From NCBI RefSeq assembly GCF_014851395.1, contig NW_024041150.1, positions 53,058,350-53,122,349 on the forward strand: a stretch of DNA of 64,000 bases, given 5' to 3'. Made by a program: the position numbers and the translations under genes. Each line of letters begins with the position of its first letter. Position 1 is the stretch's first letter. The notes beneath the pieces are model-generated. The model was not told where the DNA came from, did no database searches, and saw only the letters and a list, made by a program, of their open reading frames with translations. Origin of the DNA: Micropterus salmoides. Taxonomy: Eukaryota > Chordata > Actinopteri > Centrarchiformes > Centrarchidae. Shown in pieces: positions 43,871-55,243 of the stretch.

Positions 43871-45275
43871 TCAGTCTTCAGTGCCCAGACTGGTCACAAT
43901 CTCAGTGGTAAGGTCACTGTATGTCCTCTGGCATAGGGACTTGAACCTCGGATCCAGTGCAGTAGATCTGTGAAGGTAGTCCTGTAGAGTAGGGGGTGAA
44001 GTGTATCTGGGCTTCAGGTCCTCTCTAATGGCAGTCTTGACATCTTGAGTGATGGCGCTGTCTTCCACACTTGGAGCCATGGATTGTAGAATCCTTGTTT
44101 TCAGCGGCAGGATCATTGAGACAGATGGTGAAGTTTCAGTGCTCAGCAGAGATGTAACAGTTTTGAGGGGTTTAAGAACCTGGAGGACCTCCTCTACCAC
44201 TCTCACATCATCATCAGACACGGTGATGATGTCTTTGACATTTTTCTTCTGGGTCTTGTTGGTCAGTGCAGAGTATAAAACTGCCTACTGCTCCAGATAA
44301 TGCTCCAACATATAATAAGTGGAGTTCCAGTTTCCAGAGTTGGGACATCATGTATGAGCTTATGAGTAGGCAGCTTTAGCATTTCTTGCTTTGTCTTAAG
44401 CACATGAGCAGCTGTTGTGCTTTGGTGGAAGTAGGAAACCACCTTCCTGATCCTACCAAGGAGGCGGTCCATCCTATTGACTGAGATTCCCTTCTGTGAT
44501 GCCAAATTCACTACATGTGCAAAGCACCCTATCTGTGGGCCCAGTCCTGCCTCATTCACTGCATTTATTTGATTTTTGCCATTATCAGTTGTGACTGGGA
44601 TATTAGTACTGGGCCTCTTTATCTTCCATTCCCCCACTGCTTGTGTCAGTATCTGCGCAAGATGAGTGTGACTCTCGTAGAGGGTTTGAGGTGTCTGCAG
44701 CTCCAGACTTCTCATCTCCCAGTCTGCTGTGATAAAGTGAGCGGTTATCGTTACATAGCTCCCCGTTGCCCTGGACGTCCACCCGTCTGTCGTGAGTGCA
44801 ACAGAGGATGCTCGGGATAGTTCATCACAACTTTTTTCTTCTCCTGCTCATAAAGATCTGGCACAATCTTTTCGCTGAAGTGGGTGCGCGACGGGATGTC
44901 GTAACGTGGCTCAAACACTTTCAGCATGTGTTTAAAGCCCTCGTTTTGCAAAACTGAATATGGCCTCATGTCTGCATCTATAGACCCACCAATAGCGTTT
45001 GTGATGGCTTTTGCCCGGTCTGATTGTGCAACAAGGGGCTGCTTAAATGCCACGGTCAGTGAAACACCGGGGTGACGTCGCTTCAAATGCGTGGCCATGC
45101 TTGATGTGTTTCCACTGTCATATGGCTTTCTTGTGCCACAGTGCCTATACACCGTCACGGTTTTATCCACTAACCTCCTTCCTTCATCATTATATTTGAC
45201 AGGGAAGCCAAAATGCTCCCATACAGGGGATTTAAATTTATTATGACGTGGGGCGTTCGCCATGACCATGTGCAC
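43871..45275 (-). pseudogene. hAT transposase with BED finger, frameshifted
   Basis: N-terminal BED zinc finger: SPVWEHFGF, then YRHCGT and MATHLKRRHPG; the first zinc-binding Cys (normally C-x2-C) appears as Tyr. Next DADMRPYSVLQNEGF and FSEKIVPDLYEQEKKK. Catalytic-region traces are LTTDGWTS (about 44755-44790, first Asp) and TTDNGKNQINAV (second Asp region), then CFAHVVNLASQKG. Frame 43871-44221 has LQVLKPLKTVTSLLS and STALDPRFKSLC, ending LGTED before the hAT dimerisation motif. Frame changes lie near 44750 and 44250. It resembles ZBED1-type proteins but is not an intact host gene. Confidence 0.8.
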
Positions 45276-45407
45276 GCAGTGTGTGGACTGAACATGCGCG
45301 CAACTTTTTTTTTTTTTTCATAAATCAATCCGCGGATCACGTGTGTGCCGAACCAAAGATATTGATCCGAACGGATCACGGATCAATGATGATCCGATGC
45401 ACCACTA
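43871..45407 (-). mobile_element. hAT (ZBED-type) DNA transposon relic
   Basis: A minus-strand transposase trace preceded by a terminus-like sequence at about 45388-45407 (tagtggtgcatcggatcatc on the minus strand), a style common for fish hAT ends. The transposase is broken and lacks its C-terminal dimerisation domain. The other terminus is not identified. No partner copy in the window. Confidence 0.75.
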
Positions 45408-45539
45408 TTTTCTAGCAGGACCACTGAGCAGGATGTGTACTGTTGTCCAGTTCAGTCAGATACCTGCCATGAAAAATGCAGTGTATTAATCGACTGTTCA
45501 TCATTAAATTGGTGGAATATATTATTGCACACTAAAACA

Positions 45540-46893
45540 ACACAGAACGTACTATTACCTACTTTGATATATTGGAGAAACTAGTCACATGCGTTGCTCT
45601 GGTGTGATTTTTGGCCCATTCTTCCACACAAACCGTCTTCAAATCTTGAAGGTTCCGTGGGCCTCTTCTATGAATCTTGATCTTCAGTTCTTTCCATAGA
45701 TTTTCAATGGGATTTAAGTCAGGTGATTGGCTGGGCCATTCTAGCAGCTTTATTTTCTTTCTTTGAAACCAGTTGAGTTTCCTTGGCTGTGTGTTTGGGA
45801 TCATTGTCTTGCTGAAGTGTCCGCCCTGGTTTCATCTTCATCATCCTGGTAGATGGCAGCAGATTTCTGTCAAGAATGTCTCTGTAAATTTGCCCATTCA
45901 TCCTTCCTTCAATTATGTGAAGTTTGCCAGTACCATTTGCTGAAAAGCAGCCCCACACCATGATGTTCCCACCTCCAAACTTCACTGTTGGTATGGTGTT
46001 TTTAGGGTGATGTGCAGTGCCATTTCTCCTCCAAACATGGTGTGTATTATGGCATCCAAACAGTTCAATTTTGCTCTAATCTGACCACACTGTATTCTCC
46101 CAGTATTTCACTGGCTTTTCCAAATGTTGTGCAGCAAACTTTGAACGAGCTTCAACATGCTTTTTCTTCAGCAACGGAGTCTTGCGTGGTGAGCGTGCAT
46201 ACAGGCCATGGCGGTGGAGTGCATTACTTACGGTTTTCTTTGAGACAACAGTAATTGCAGGTCTTTTTGAAGCTCTCCACAAGTGGTCCTTGGCTCTTGG
46301 ACAACTCTTCTGATTATTCTTTTCACTCCTCTGTCAGAAATCTTGCAAGGAGCACCTGGTCGAAACAAACTTATGGTGAAATGATTGTCTTTCCACTTCC
46401 GTATTATGGCCCCAACAGCGCTCACTGGAACATTCAGAAGCTTAGAAATGTGCCTATAACCAATGCCATCATTGTGTTTTAGGTTGCAAAGATTTTGAAA
46501 CAGCTCTTTGCTTTGACCCATCATGGGATATGTCTTGTGTGACACCTTGGCAATGAGACCTTTTTGTAGGCCATCAGTTGGGACTGAACCAGCTGATATT
46601 AATTTGCACTAACAAGGGTCTGGATTGCTTTTTAATTACTGATAGTTTTCAGCTGTTGTCTTGGCTTTCCATGCCTTTTTGCACCTCTCTTTCTTCATGT
46701 GTTCAATACTTTTTCCCTGTATCATTTCACATTATTACACATAACTTTATTTCTGAACTTCTTTGTTTTGGTTTCTTACTTGGGTTGTTACCAACATCTG
46801 GTGAAAATTTCATGTCAATAGCTCCTTCGGAAATATATTTACTGAGAAAAATGGTGACGTGTTCAATACTTATTTCACCTGCTGTACACTTTA
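45540..46893 (-). mobile_element. Tc1-like DNA transposon relic
   Basis: A minus-strand Tc1-family transposase in four frames, with the outer words gtgttcaatacttatttcac and ctgctgta at 46860-46893, which resemble the terminal inverted repeat of fish Tc1 elements. The opposite terminus near 45540 is not clear, so the element may be truncated there. Confidence 0.85.
45559..46545 (-). pseudogene. Tc1-like transposase, broken by shifts and a stop
   Basis: A cut-and-paste transposase. N-terminal paired-like DNA-binding part: KELFQNLCNLKHNDGIGYRH and GAIIRKWKDN (46228-46545). Second helix-turn-helix: VSKKTVSNALHRHGL (46076-46282). Catalytic triad traces are VWSD (first Asp, followed at once by a TAG stop at 46076-46078), TLQQDNDPKHTAKE (second Asp) and SPDLNPIENLWKELK (Glu). 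All three acidic residues remain but the frames are separate, so no active enzyme is encoded. Confidence 0.88.
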
Positions 46894-48035
46894 GTGAAAG
46901 TGAAACGTTGTTCGCTGTGATTGTCACAAATGATCAATGTTCTGCAACGTCTTCATATTTTCATTTAAATATGTTAAAATTAGCAGACTTTTCCTGACTG
47001 GACTTTGAACCCAAAACCCAGTAGTCGGCAACAGGCGGCCAAAACTGCCCCGCCAGCAATAATATATGTCCCGCGGCCAGATTGCTTTGATAGAAAAAAT
47101 AAATAAATACATTGATAGCAACTGGTGCTGAAATAGATCTCCGTCATGACAGCTACAGTTACTCACATAATCCTTTCCTATTAAGTCTTTGTGCCTCCAA
47201 ACTAAAAGCGCAAGAATGTTTTGGGGTTTTTTTTGCAGCCAACTTTATTTCAAGTTTATTGAGAGCTTTTATGTTCTGAAGGACATTCAAGAGTCTCTCG
47301 TTTGCTTGACACACCTCTTCAGTCTTTAACACCTCCCATCTCATAAAGACACTTCTGATTCTCTTCAAACCAGCTCAGAGTGTTTCAGCCTGGTTTGAAC
47401 TGAAAGTCTAAATCTTGAAACAAGTTGGAGAGAAATGAAGCCTGATTTCAGAAACACTGCATGAGACAGAACAGATACATTAAAGCTAAAACACTGGTAA
47501 GCACAGAGTACACAAAGTAAATTATATCAGAGTCAGTCACTAACACCTGGTTGGCTTCAGTGGACTATGACCAGTGTCCTTACTGGAACCTGTATCGACC
47601 TGGATTTAGTCTCAGAGTCCTGGTTTAAAGTCTTGTTGTGTCCCCTGCCAGCTGAAAACTTCCTGAAGCATCTGAAATCTAATATTTATTCAGCAGCTCT
47701 CAGATGAAGCTCTACCCTTTATGGTTGTGATAATGTTGTTGTCCTGTTTCACATCAACACACTCAGAGCTGGATGAAAACCCTGAGTTAACAGGGACACC
47801 TTTCAGTCCAGATCCCAGAGCGGATCAACATGTGACATCACGCTGACCTCACTCTGACATCACTGATCAGCAGGAATCAATAGTGAGTGTGTAGACTGTG
47901 TGTGAGAGTCAGTAGGAGGAGTCAGAGTGAAGAAGAAGCTGACAAAGCGTCCTCCTGTCTTCATCCGTCCTCCATCAGCTGCTTCACCTCCATTTTCTCT
48001 CTGATCCAGAGTCAGATCGGATCAATGATCAAAGA
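46894..48035. other. Non-coding; 3' flank of the 48-kb V-set gene
   Basis: No protein domain. 46990-47090 has a gtcggcaacaggcggcca phrase of repeat character. 47150-48035 may contain the 3' UTR of the minus-strand gene ending at 48036, but no AATAAA was fixed. Confidence 0.35.
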
Positions 48036-48100
48036 TCAAACAGGTTGATCGGCCATCAGAGGAGTTGGATCAGCGGAGCTGCTTCTGTTCCTGCTTCTCT
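48036..48100 (-). CDS. Terminal exon (Arg/Ser tail) of the 48-kb V-set gene
   Basis: Acceptor tgtctcctctgcag at 48101 upstream of AGAGAAGC. In phase 1 it reads RSRNRSSSADPTPLMAD, then QPV and TGA (48036-48038). A similar DPTPLMADQ ending is familiar to me from related teleost proteins, from memory. The tail has many Ser/Arg but no tyrosine motif. Confidence 0.6.
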
Positions 48101-48170
48101 CTGCAGAGGAGACAGAGGACAGTCAGACAGAGACAAACACAGAGACTCTGACCTCAGTCTGCATACTGAC

Positions 48171-48506
48171 CTTTGACCCTGAGAACAACTGATTTCCATC
48201 TCATGAGGTCTCCATTCATGTTGTAGACTTTGCACCTGTATCGTCCTCCGTCTCTGTCTGTGGGGGATTTCAGGGTCAGACTGAGGTCTCCAGTTCTCAG
48301 CAGGTCTTCCTTCATCTCTGTTCGGTCTCTGTAAACCTGGTCCTGCTGGTCAGGCTGGTCAGAGCCGTTCTGATACACGTGGACCGTCTTTGTGGGTTTG
48401 GGTTCATCGCAGATCCAGATCACCTCAGCGTCCTCAGGCAGGTTCTCTGTGGTCTTGAAGGGCAGCAGGACAGACTCCGCCCCCTCCTCCACCTCCACCT
48501 GACAGA
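48171..48506 (-). CDS. V-set exon V2 with Phe in place of B-strand Cys
   Basis: 336 bases, phase 1-1. Acceptor cctctcag before TCTGTC; donor AAAG/GTCAGT. Residues: VEVEEGAESVLLPFKTT (Phe where the paralogues have Cys), AEVIWICDEP (Trp plus a Cys two residues on), YRDRTEMKEDLLRTGDLSL, and RYRCKVY (F-strand Cys retained). The canonical disulfide cannot form. Pairing of the WIC cysteine with the F-strand Cys is a possible substitute (inference). Confidence 0.7.
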
Positions 48507-48713
48507 CTGAGAGGACAACAAAGCAGAACATGAGCTGCACAGACAGCAGCAGCAGTTTGAATAACTTTATTGACAGAAGCAGATGAGAGCAGCAGCTAAC
48601 AGGGGACAGAAACACAGGAAGCTGTTGGAGATGATCAGAGTCTTGATGCTGCTGGGATTGTTTTGTCCATGTGCTGCTTCACAGTTCCTCTGACCTGTAT
48701 CTACAGCACTGAC

Positions 48714-49039
48714 CTCTGACCCAGAGCTTCACTTGTTTATTCCTCAGGATGTTTCCATCCCTGCTGTAGACGGTGCAGGTGTAGGTGTTACTGTCTCCCT
48801 CTGTGGGGTATTTTAGGGTCAAACTGGGGTCTTCAAGTCTCAGCAGGTTTCTCTTCATCTCTGTTCGGTATCTGTAATATTCGTCCTGTTCTTCAGGATG
48901 GTCAGAGCCGTTCTTATATACGTGGACGTCATTTTGTAACTGTCCCCCCACTCCACTTTGACGTCTTCAGGCAGGTGAACTTTGGTTTTGCAGGGCAGCA
49001 GGACAGACTCCACCTCTGAATCCACCTCCACCTGGTAGA
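48714..49039 (-). pseudogene. V-set exon V1 (VEVDSEVESV type) with one-base deletion
   Basis: Splice sites are intact (cctctcag/TCTACC and AGAG/GTCAGT) but the exon is 326 bases, not a multiple of three. Compared with 53856-54182, one base is missing near 48926-48930 (ggacgtcatt against ggaccttcat on the plus strand). The N-terminal half is in one frame (LLPCKTKVHLPEDVKVEW), and the C-terminal half (VYKNGSDHPEEQD, SNTYTCTVYSRDG) in another. The exon is dead unless the base is an assembly error. Confidence 0.75.
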
Positions 49040-50290
49040 CTGAGAGGACAACAAAGCACAACATCAGCTGTACAGACAGCAGCAGGAACTCTGAAATATG
49101 TCCCATTGTTCCATCTAACAGAGACAGTGTTGTCTTTGGTGTCTCTACAATCAACAGCACAACTGACTGTTTATTAAATCACTGAGTATTATTGTCAGAT
49201 GGACTCAATCAAATCTTTATTAAAGTTAGAATCTGAAGGTTTTCATTAAATAAATGTCTGTTCAGTCACTGTCTATCGTCTAATGAGGTAACACAGTGCT
49301 GACTGAGCCTGTGGCCCACTGATCAAAGTACTGCAGTATTTACATATCTGCAGTATTACCAAGGGAAAAACTGCAGTATTAAGTTGCTGCTAATGCAAAG
49401 TGAACATTTCCTGCTGCTGCAGCTTCACATTAAGAGCATTTAACTGGTGAAACAGCAGTTGACTTTTATTATGAAGGAGTCACAGGAAATACAGAGAATT
49501 TGTGAGATTAGCTCTGACCGCTATTCACGGTCCAGTGAGAGGAGCTGGGACTCCATCAGTCTTTGAGGAGAGAATCTTACCTGGAAGAGAGAAACTTCTC
49601 AGGCTCCACGGCTCACTTTTAGATTTACTGTTTGGCTTTAGGGGACATAAACTGGACAGACCTCTCTGATTGATATTTACACATATTGATCCTAAATATA
49701 AAAACTGTCTCCTACAAATGAGATTTAATATCAACTAAATGTTTCTGACAAACATGTTTGGAAGGAAACATCCTTTCTGCCTGGATTCTGTTCACTGGCA
49801 GCGTTTGTTACGGTCCAGGAAGTTCACACTCAGGTTTCACTCAGAGGTCGGTTCAGGTCCTGAGTACCACCTGCTGCTGCTTCAGGTACTAAAACACTTT
49901 GATCTTACCTGAACCAGGAGCTGGGAGGCTCCTGACTCTGACCTCTGACCTGTATCTCAGGCATGTGATTTGCAAAGGGCAAAAAAGCAGGAAAATATAC
50001 TGAGACCCACCGACACCCGATTAAACTGGCGCCGGCTTTAACATGGGCGGTAAAGCAGGACTCATGACACTTAAGTTATTTAATGGATGTGTTGCAGTGG
50101 GAATCAAAGACAAGGGTCTAATCCACTGTACCATCGCAACCTCTCTATAATAATTATTCATTTTTACCAAACTTAAACAGCTAAATGTACAACATGAAAC
50201 ATGAAATAACTGAGTCTATAACTAAATAATCCACAGGCCTTGTAAAGGGAAAGGGGGCGCTACTCTGCCAGAGCGACTCCGGACACGGAG
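49040..50290. other. Upstream flank of the 48-kb V-set gene
   Basis: The first 125 bases are shared with the flanks at 15088 and 54183. GTAAGAT donors on the minus strand occur at about 49576 and 49906, the latter after a segment rich in caggtcagag, so small untranslated or leader exons are possible but not demonstrable. Confidence 0.35.
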
Positions 50291-50299
50291 TCAGTATGT

Positions 50300-52840
50300 G
50301 CATGTTTTATGTTGTTTTTAATTGTTTTTATGGTGGGTTTTTATCGTTGTCTAGTCGTTTTCAGAATGTTAACAGCAATAATATTTAACCTGGCGCTCCT
50401 CTGGCTCATGATCACCAGTCTATGGCACGTAAATGGACTTTGTTTACAACCGGCGCTGTCATTCACCATCGACCCCGGCAGACTCACCTACTCAAGAGAT
50501 CACCTGTTGGAGCTGAACCGCCTTCAGTCGGATCCAGCACACATATCCATCCGAACCAATATCATACCTCAAGAATTACTTCGAGGACACAAACAGAAGT
50601 GTATTCGGAGGAAAAGAGGTTCCAGAGGAGGGATACGCAACAGATTAAGGAGGAGAGGCAGCCGGCTACCTCTACCTGCAATAACCCCGTCAAACGTGAG
50701 ATCGCTACGAAATAAGACTTGGGGACCTTTCACGCTCGTCAGGCATGATCAGGACTATCGGCAAACCAGCCTGTTCTGTTGTTTCACAGAAACATGACTC
50801 TCTGAGGACACAGACTTTCAATTAGATTGTTTTAACATCATTCGCTTTGACAGAGTTGCAGCAACAACACGAAGTCAATTGGGGGCGGGCTCTGTCAACG
50901 TCTCTGTCAGCAGCAAGTGGGCAACAAACTTTTCAGTGAGAAAGACACAGAGCTGTAAACATTATGAGCTGCTGACTGTGTCCTTCAGAGCACAGCCAGT
51001 GTTTCTACTGGGAGAACAGGTGTGACATCACCACTCACTTGCCCAACCTAGAGCAATATGTCACAACCCCCACCAGACTTCAGACCATACTGGACCAGTG
51101 CTATGGCAACATCACAAATGCCTACATCTCTAAACCACGCCCACCTCTCGGTCGCTCTGACCATAATGTCATTTTACTCCTGCCAATATATAGGTCACTA
51201 TTAAAAACAGATGAACCCATCACAAAATCTATCAGATTCTGGAATAAGGAAACATCTGAAACATTAAGGGGTGTTTTGAACTGACAGACTGGGACTTGGT
51301 TTTTAATGACTGTGGTGACGACTCACATGCACTTACAGATGTACTTACATCTTACATTTTATGCTGTGAGGATACTGTCACTCCCACCAAGCAAATAACT
51401 ATACACTCAAACAATAAAAACGGGTCACAAGGGACATGAAAAACTGCCTGGTCCAGAAGAAAAAAGCTTTTCTGAAAGGAGACAAGCTGGAGAAGGAGCT
51501 CAGGAAGAAGGCCAAGCTAGCTAAGATCAGAATCAGTTTTATTGGCAGGTATGTGTACACATACGAGGAATCTGACTCAGGATTGTACATCGCTCACGAT
51601 GTGCTTACTCGTACAATAATAAAATAATAATATAATAAAATCAGACACAAACTACAGAGTAGACAACACTAAGATACACACTATGAACAAAACAATCTAT
51701 ATAGATACACTACAAGAACAAGGTGGAACAGAAACTAACCTCTGGAAAAGCGAGGGAGGCGTGACAGATGGGCAGAGCCCACAAACCGCCAGTGGTTGGC
51801 TGCTCAGACCCCACCTCCTATGCAGAGCAGTTGAACAGTTTCTTCACCCGGTTCAACAGTAGCAGCACTCCAATGACCTGGACCTCCCCGACCCCCAGCT
51901 GCTTCCTCCAAGCCATCACTATTGGTGAACACCTGGTGACCTCCATCTTACTCAGAGTCAACCCACACAAGCTGCTGGCCCTGACAGGCTCAGAGGCAGG
52001 CTGCTCCAAGAATGCTCCACTCGGCTCGGTGGATTTCTCACAAGGCTGTTCCAGCACCTCCTGGACTCTGCCTGGGTTCCCAACCAGTGGAAAGAATCCT
52101 CCATAATTCCACTGCCCAAAAAGACACCTGCTAAAGACCTGAAGGACTACCGACCAGTAGCCTCGACATCAGTGCTGTGTAAAGGTATGGAGAGGGTTGT
52201 ATGCAACCATCTGTCGAAAATGCTGTCAGACAAACTAGAATCCGTTTCAGTTTGCCTATAAGACAAAACGCGGTGTAGAGGATGCAACTCTCACGCTTTT
52301 AGACACTGTCACTAAACAACAGCACTGCCTCTCTGACCTCCAGGTCCACCCGACACTGATTTTATGGATAGTTTTTTACAAGACAGACCACAACAGATGC
52401 AAGCTGGTTTTAAACACTGGACTCCCCCAGGGCTGTGTCTTATCTCCCATTCTCTTCTCTGCTTATACGAACAGCATTTCCTGCAGTTCAACAAAGCACA
52501 ACAGCGCCTCCACCTGCTGAGGAAATGAAGGAGTTTTCATGTCAGCAAGGATATTTTGACTCTGGTTTACTCGTCACTCATTGAATCCATTCTCACCTTC
52601 AACATCTCATCCTGGTACAACCTCCTCACAGTCAAACATAAAGCCAAACTCTCCCGCATAATAAACCACTGCAGCAAGATAATCGTCTCACCACAAACCC
52701 TCTTATTTGAACTGCACAACCGTTCTGTGATCAGGAAGGCCACCCTGATCACAGGGGACCCCTCTAAACCCTCTCCATCACTCTTTCCAGTTACTGCCAT
52801 CAGGCAGACGATGCCAGGAAAAACATTCACAAGAAATTAA
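50300..52840 (+). mobile_element. L2/CR1-type LINE relic, block B
   Basis: The start of the ORF2 region has YSRDHLLELNRLQSD, a basic KQKCIRRKRGSRGG patch, and ITPSNVRSLRNKTW followed by FCCFTET, the first endonuclease block. A large part of the endonuclease is deleted near 51020, and the trace resumes with LEQYVTTPTRLQTILDQCYG and GRSDHNVILLLP. From 51160 it duplicates 12501 onward, including the inserted repeat. Reverse transcriptase motif B LPQGCVLSPILFSAYTN is present but motif C is lost at the 52484 junction. The C-terminal LVYSSLIESILTFNISSWYN is kept at 52556. It shows what gap 1 probably hides in block A. Confidence 0.75.
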
Positions 52841-53017
52841 TTAATAACGTGCCAAAACCTTTAACATAAGGACGACTTAAAAAGCAACCATTCATACAGC
52901 AGTGTATGGGCTACACTAGTGATCAATAGACAACAAAGTCAAAGTAAACATTAGACATAGCCTCTAACAGGCAATAATCAAACATTCCTCATTTATCTGA
53001 TCCTTATTGTCAACTCA

Positions 53018-53622
53018 GTGTTGAGCAAGTTACTCAGAAATAATATTACCTACTAGTTATTTAGCATAGGCTATAGACCTACTCCTTAAAAGGTAATATT
53101 AGCTACTCCACTTAGGCCCATTACTGGGTGATAGCCTGTTATCTATTATATCTCCCCATGAGTCCAAGCATCACTGGCAGCAGCGGCCAGAGTTTCTCTC
53201 TGAGTTTCACGTTGCTGAGTTGCTTTAGCTGATGCTTCAATTAGCCTAAGAATGAATGTAGAACTGTTCACGGTTGAAAGCTTTTTGCTGGTCGCACAAA
53301 GTTTACAAAGGACGACAATGTTCTTTGCATCTTAGACTGTGACACAATAATGGCAATAACGTTACATACAGCTGTCGAAAATACCGTTCTCCCTGTTCTC
53401 CGTCGTCCTTTAGCTTGTTGGCTAACAGCTGACTTGAACAACAGAAGGTGCCGCTGAGCTGCAGCGCACCTGCATTCACATCAGGGATGGTGCGTTCAGT
53501 AGCGCAGCGTTACTTGAATTAGTAACTGTAATAATACAAGTGTTTTGGAAATAGTTATCCGTTACATTACTCTTTACTGGGAAAAGTAATATTGCAGTAG
53601 GCCTATTACTGCCCAACACTTA
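53018..53622. mobile_element. hAT-like MITE in block B
   Basis: It begins cagtgttgagcaagttactc and ends with ttactgcccaacactt, imperfect inverted termini of a well-known teleost non-autonomous hAT type. Corresponding block A sequence runs without it (14640-14680), although about 125 further bases at 53623-53745 are also B-only, so simple insertion is not the full story. I did not find a clean 8-bp target duplication. Confidence 0.6.
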
Positions 53623-53855
53623 AGTACCACGGATGCACGAGAGCGCCTGTGGTACACACTGCGCAGGTGTTGAATTGGTATTGGCAACAAACATCCTTGT
53701 TGATACTTACACACTCGGCCGGGTCCTGCACCCCCCCTTCTTTTTTTATTACAGATCTGCATGATTCACGTGCATCATATTTTCAGGTCGAAAAAAATCC
53801 GGAAATTCCGGATTAATCCGAAAAAATAACATCACTGTGTATCTACAGCACTGAC

Positions 53856-54182
53856 CTCTGACCCAGAGCTTCACTTGTTTCTCCATCAGGATGTCTCTCT
53901 CCCTGCTGTAGACGGTGCAGGTGTAGGTGTTACTGTCTCTGTCTGTGGGGTATTTCAGGGTCAGACTGAGGTCTCCAGGTCTCTGCAGGTTTCTCTTCAT
54001 CTCTGTTCGGTCTCTGTAAAAACTGTCCTGTTCTTCAGGCTGGTCAGAGCCGTTCTTATATACGTGGACCTTCATGTTGTAACTGTTCCTCCACTCCACT
54101 GTGACGTCTTCAGGCAGGTGAGCTGTGGTTTTGCAGGGCAGCAGGACAGACTTCACCTCTGAATCCACCTCCACCTGGTAGA
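53856..54182 (-). CDS. V-set immunoglobulin exon (VEVDSEVESV type), block B
   Basis: 327 bases, phase 1-1, intact. Acceptor cctctcag/TCTACC at 54182; donor AGAG/GTCAGT at 53856. Residues: VEVDSEVKSVLLPC, TVEW, YRDRTEMKRNLQRPGDLSL, SNTYTCTVYSRERD. It is the best-preserved of three paralogous exons (14767, 48714, 53856). As in block A no downstream membrane exon is visible, and the hydrophobic MGHISEFLLLSVQL upstream could serve as leader if the acceptor is not used. Confidence 0.72.
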
Positions 54183-55111
54183 CTGAGAGGACAACAAAGC
54201 ACAACATCAGCTGTACAGACAGCAGCAGGAACTCTGAAATATGTCCCATTGTTCCATCTAACAGAGACAGTGTTGTCTTTGGTGTCTCTACAATCAACAG
54301 CACAACACAAAGCCTTAGCCAACATTGCCGACATACAAATGTCCCCAGTTTGTGGTCAGCAAATCTCCCTGCTGTATTGTGTTTCCCCAGACATTCTTCC
54401 CTAACAAAAGAAGACATGAATCCAGATTTAGTTTGTTAGTGTGGCAGAGTATCCCCGTGTTAAAACCACTGTGCCTATCTTTGGTTTATTTTTATGAGCT
54501 CAGGGTAATTTAACATCTTGGAGTGGGATTTAAGTGTTTCCTTTCGTTTTTCTTAGTTGTATCTCTTTATTTGGCTATTTGATTTCTGATTATTGCCTTA
54601 TTTATCTAAGTTGAATAAGATTTGGTTTAAGGGGTCTTATTAATTATATTGTTCTTAGTCTCTATTAGGTGCTGATGGCCTAAGGTGGGGTGAGCTGGTG
54701 CACACAGTGGGTGTGTCCCATATCCCACATGTGTTGTCTCCCCCGGGTGCACGTGTGTGTGGGATGACTTTTTCTTTAACAGGAGGAGAGACGCCAGGAC
54801 AAAACAAGTGAGGGGTAAATGGCACAGCAGTCAAAGTTGTTAACATTATGGGTTTTTTTGTTCATGTTTGTTAGTAACTTAATATTCATGTTGTAAGAAT
54901 AATGTTATTGGTTATTTATTTTTTAATAAAATAAGTTCCTGTATAAGTCTAAACTGCTAAACATTCTTGTGCCTATCTATCCAGTCAGCGCAAACATCTA
55001 CTCAAAAACTCCAGGAGAACCAGCATTCTGTTTATGAAGTATTATACAATGAATAAACACCACAGTAAAAAAAATAAGTATGCTAACAAGTATGCATGAA
55101 ATTAGCATAAG
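54183..55111. other. Flank of the block B V exon
   Basis: Colinear with 15088-16047, differing by small indels. No further exon found. Confidence 0.5.
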
Positions 55112-55231
55112 ATCAATCCATCCATCGTCAACCGCTTATACGGGGTTGCGGGGGTTGGAGCCAATCCCAGCTGACATCGGGCGAAAGGCGATGTCAGCTG
55201 GGATTGACAGGTCGCCAGTCCATCGCAGGGC
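55112..55231 (-). repeat. Short teleost repeat flanked by a 12-bp direct repeat
   Basis: The family of 16048-16290, internally rearranged (gatgtcagctgggattgaca duplicates part of its own end inverted). Direct repeats ttagcataagat flank it at about 55099 and 55232, consistent with a target-site duplication or a repeat-mediated event. Confidence 0.65.
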
Positions 55232-55243
55232 CATTAGCATAAG

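Larger units (their letters stand above)
48036..49039 (-). pseudogene. Two-V-domain butyrophilin-like gene at 48-49 kb, damaged
   Basis: The minus-strand model is V1 exon 48714-49039 (frameshifted), V2 exon 48171-48506 and terminal exon 48036-48100. Junctions are phase 1, and the intron before the last exon is only 70 bases. The final exon supplies an Arg/Ser-rich tail ending DPTPLMADQPV and a stop. No transmembrane exon is found between V2 and the tail. The V1 shift makes this gene model non-functional unless V1 is skipped: V2 plus tail would still be in frame with any other phase-1 donor. No signal exon was found up to 50 kb. Confidence 0.6.
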
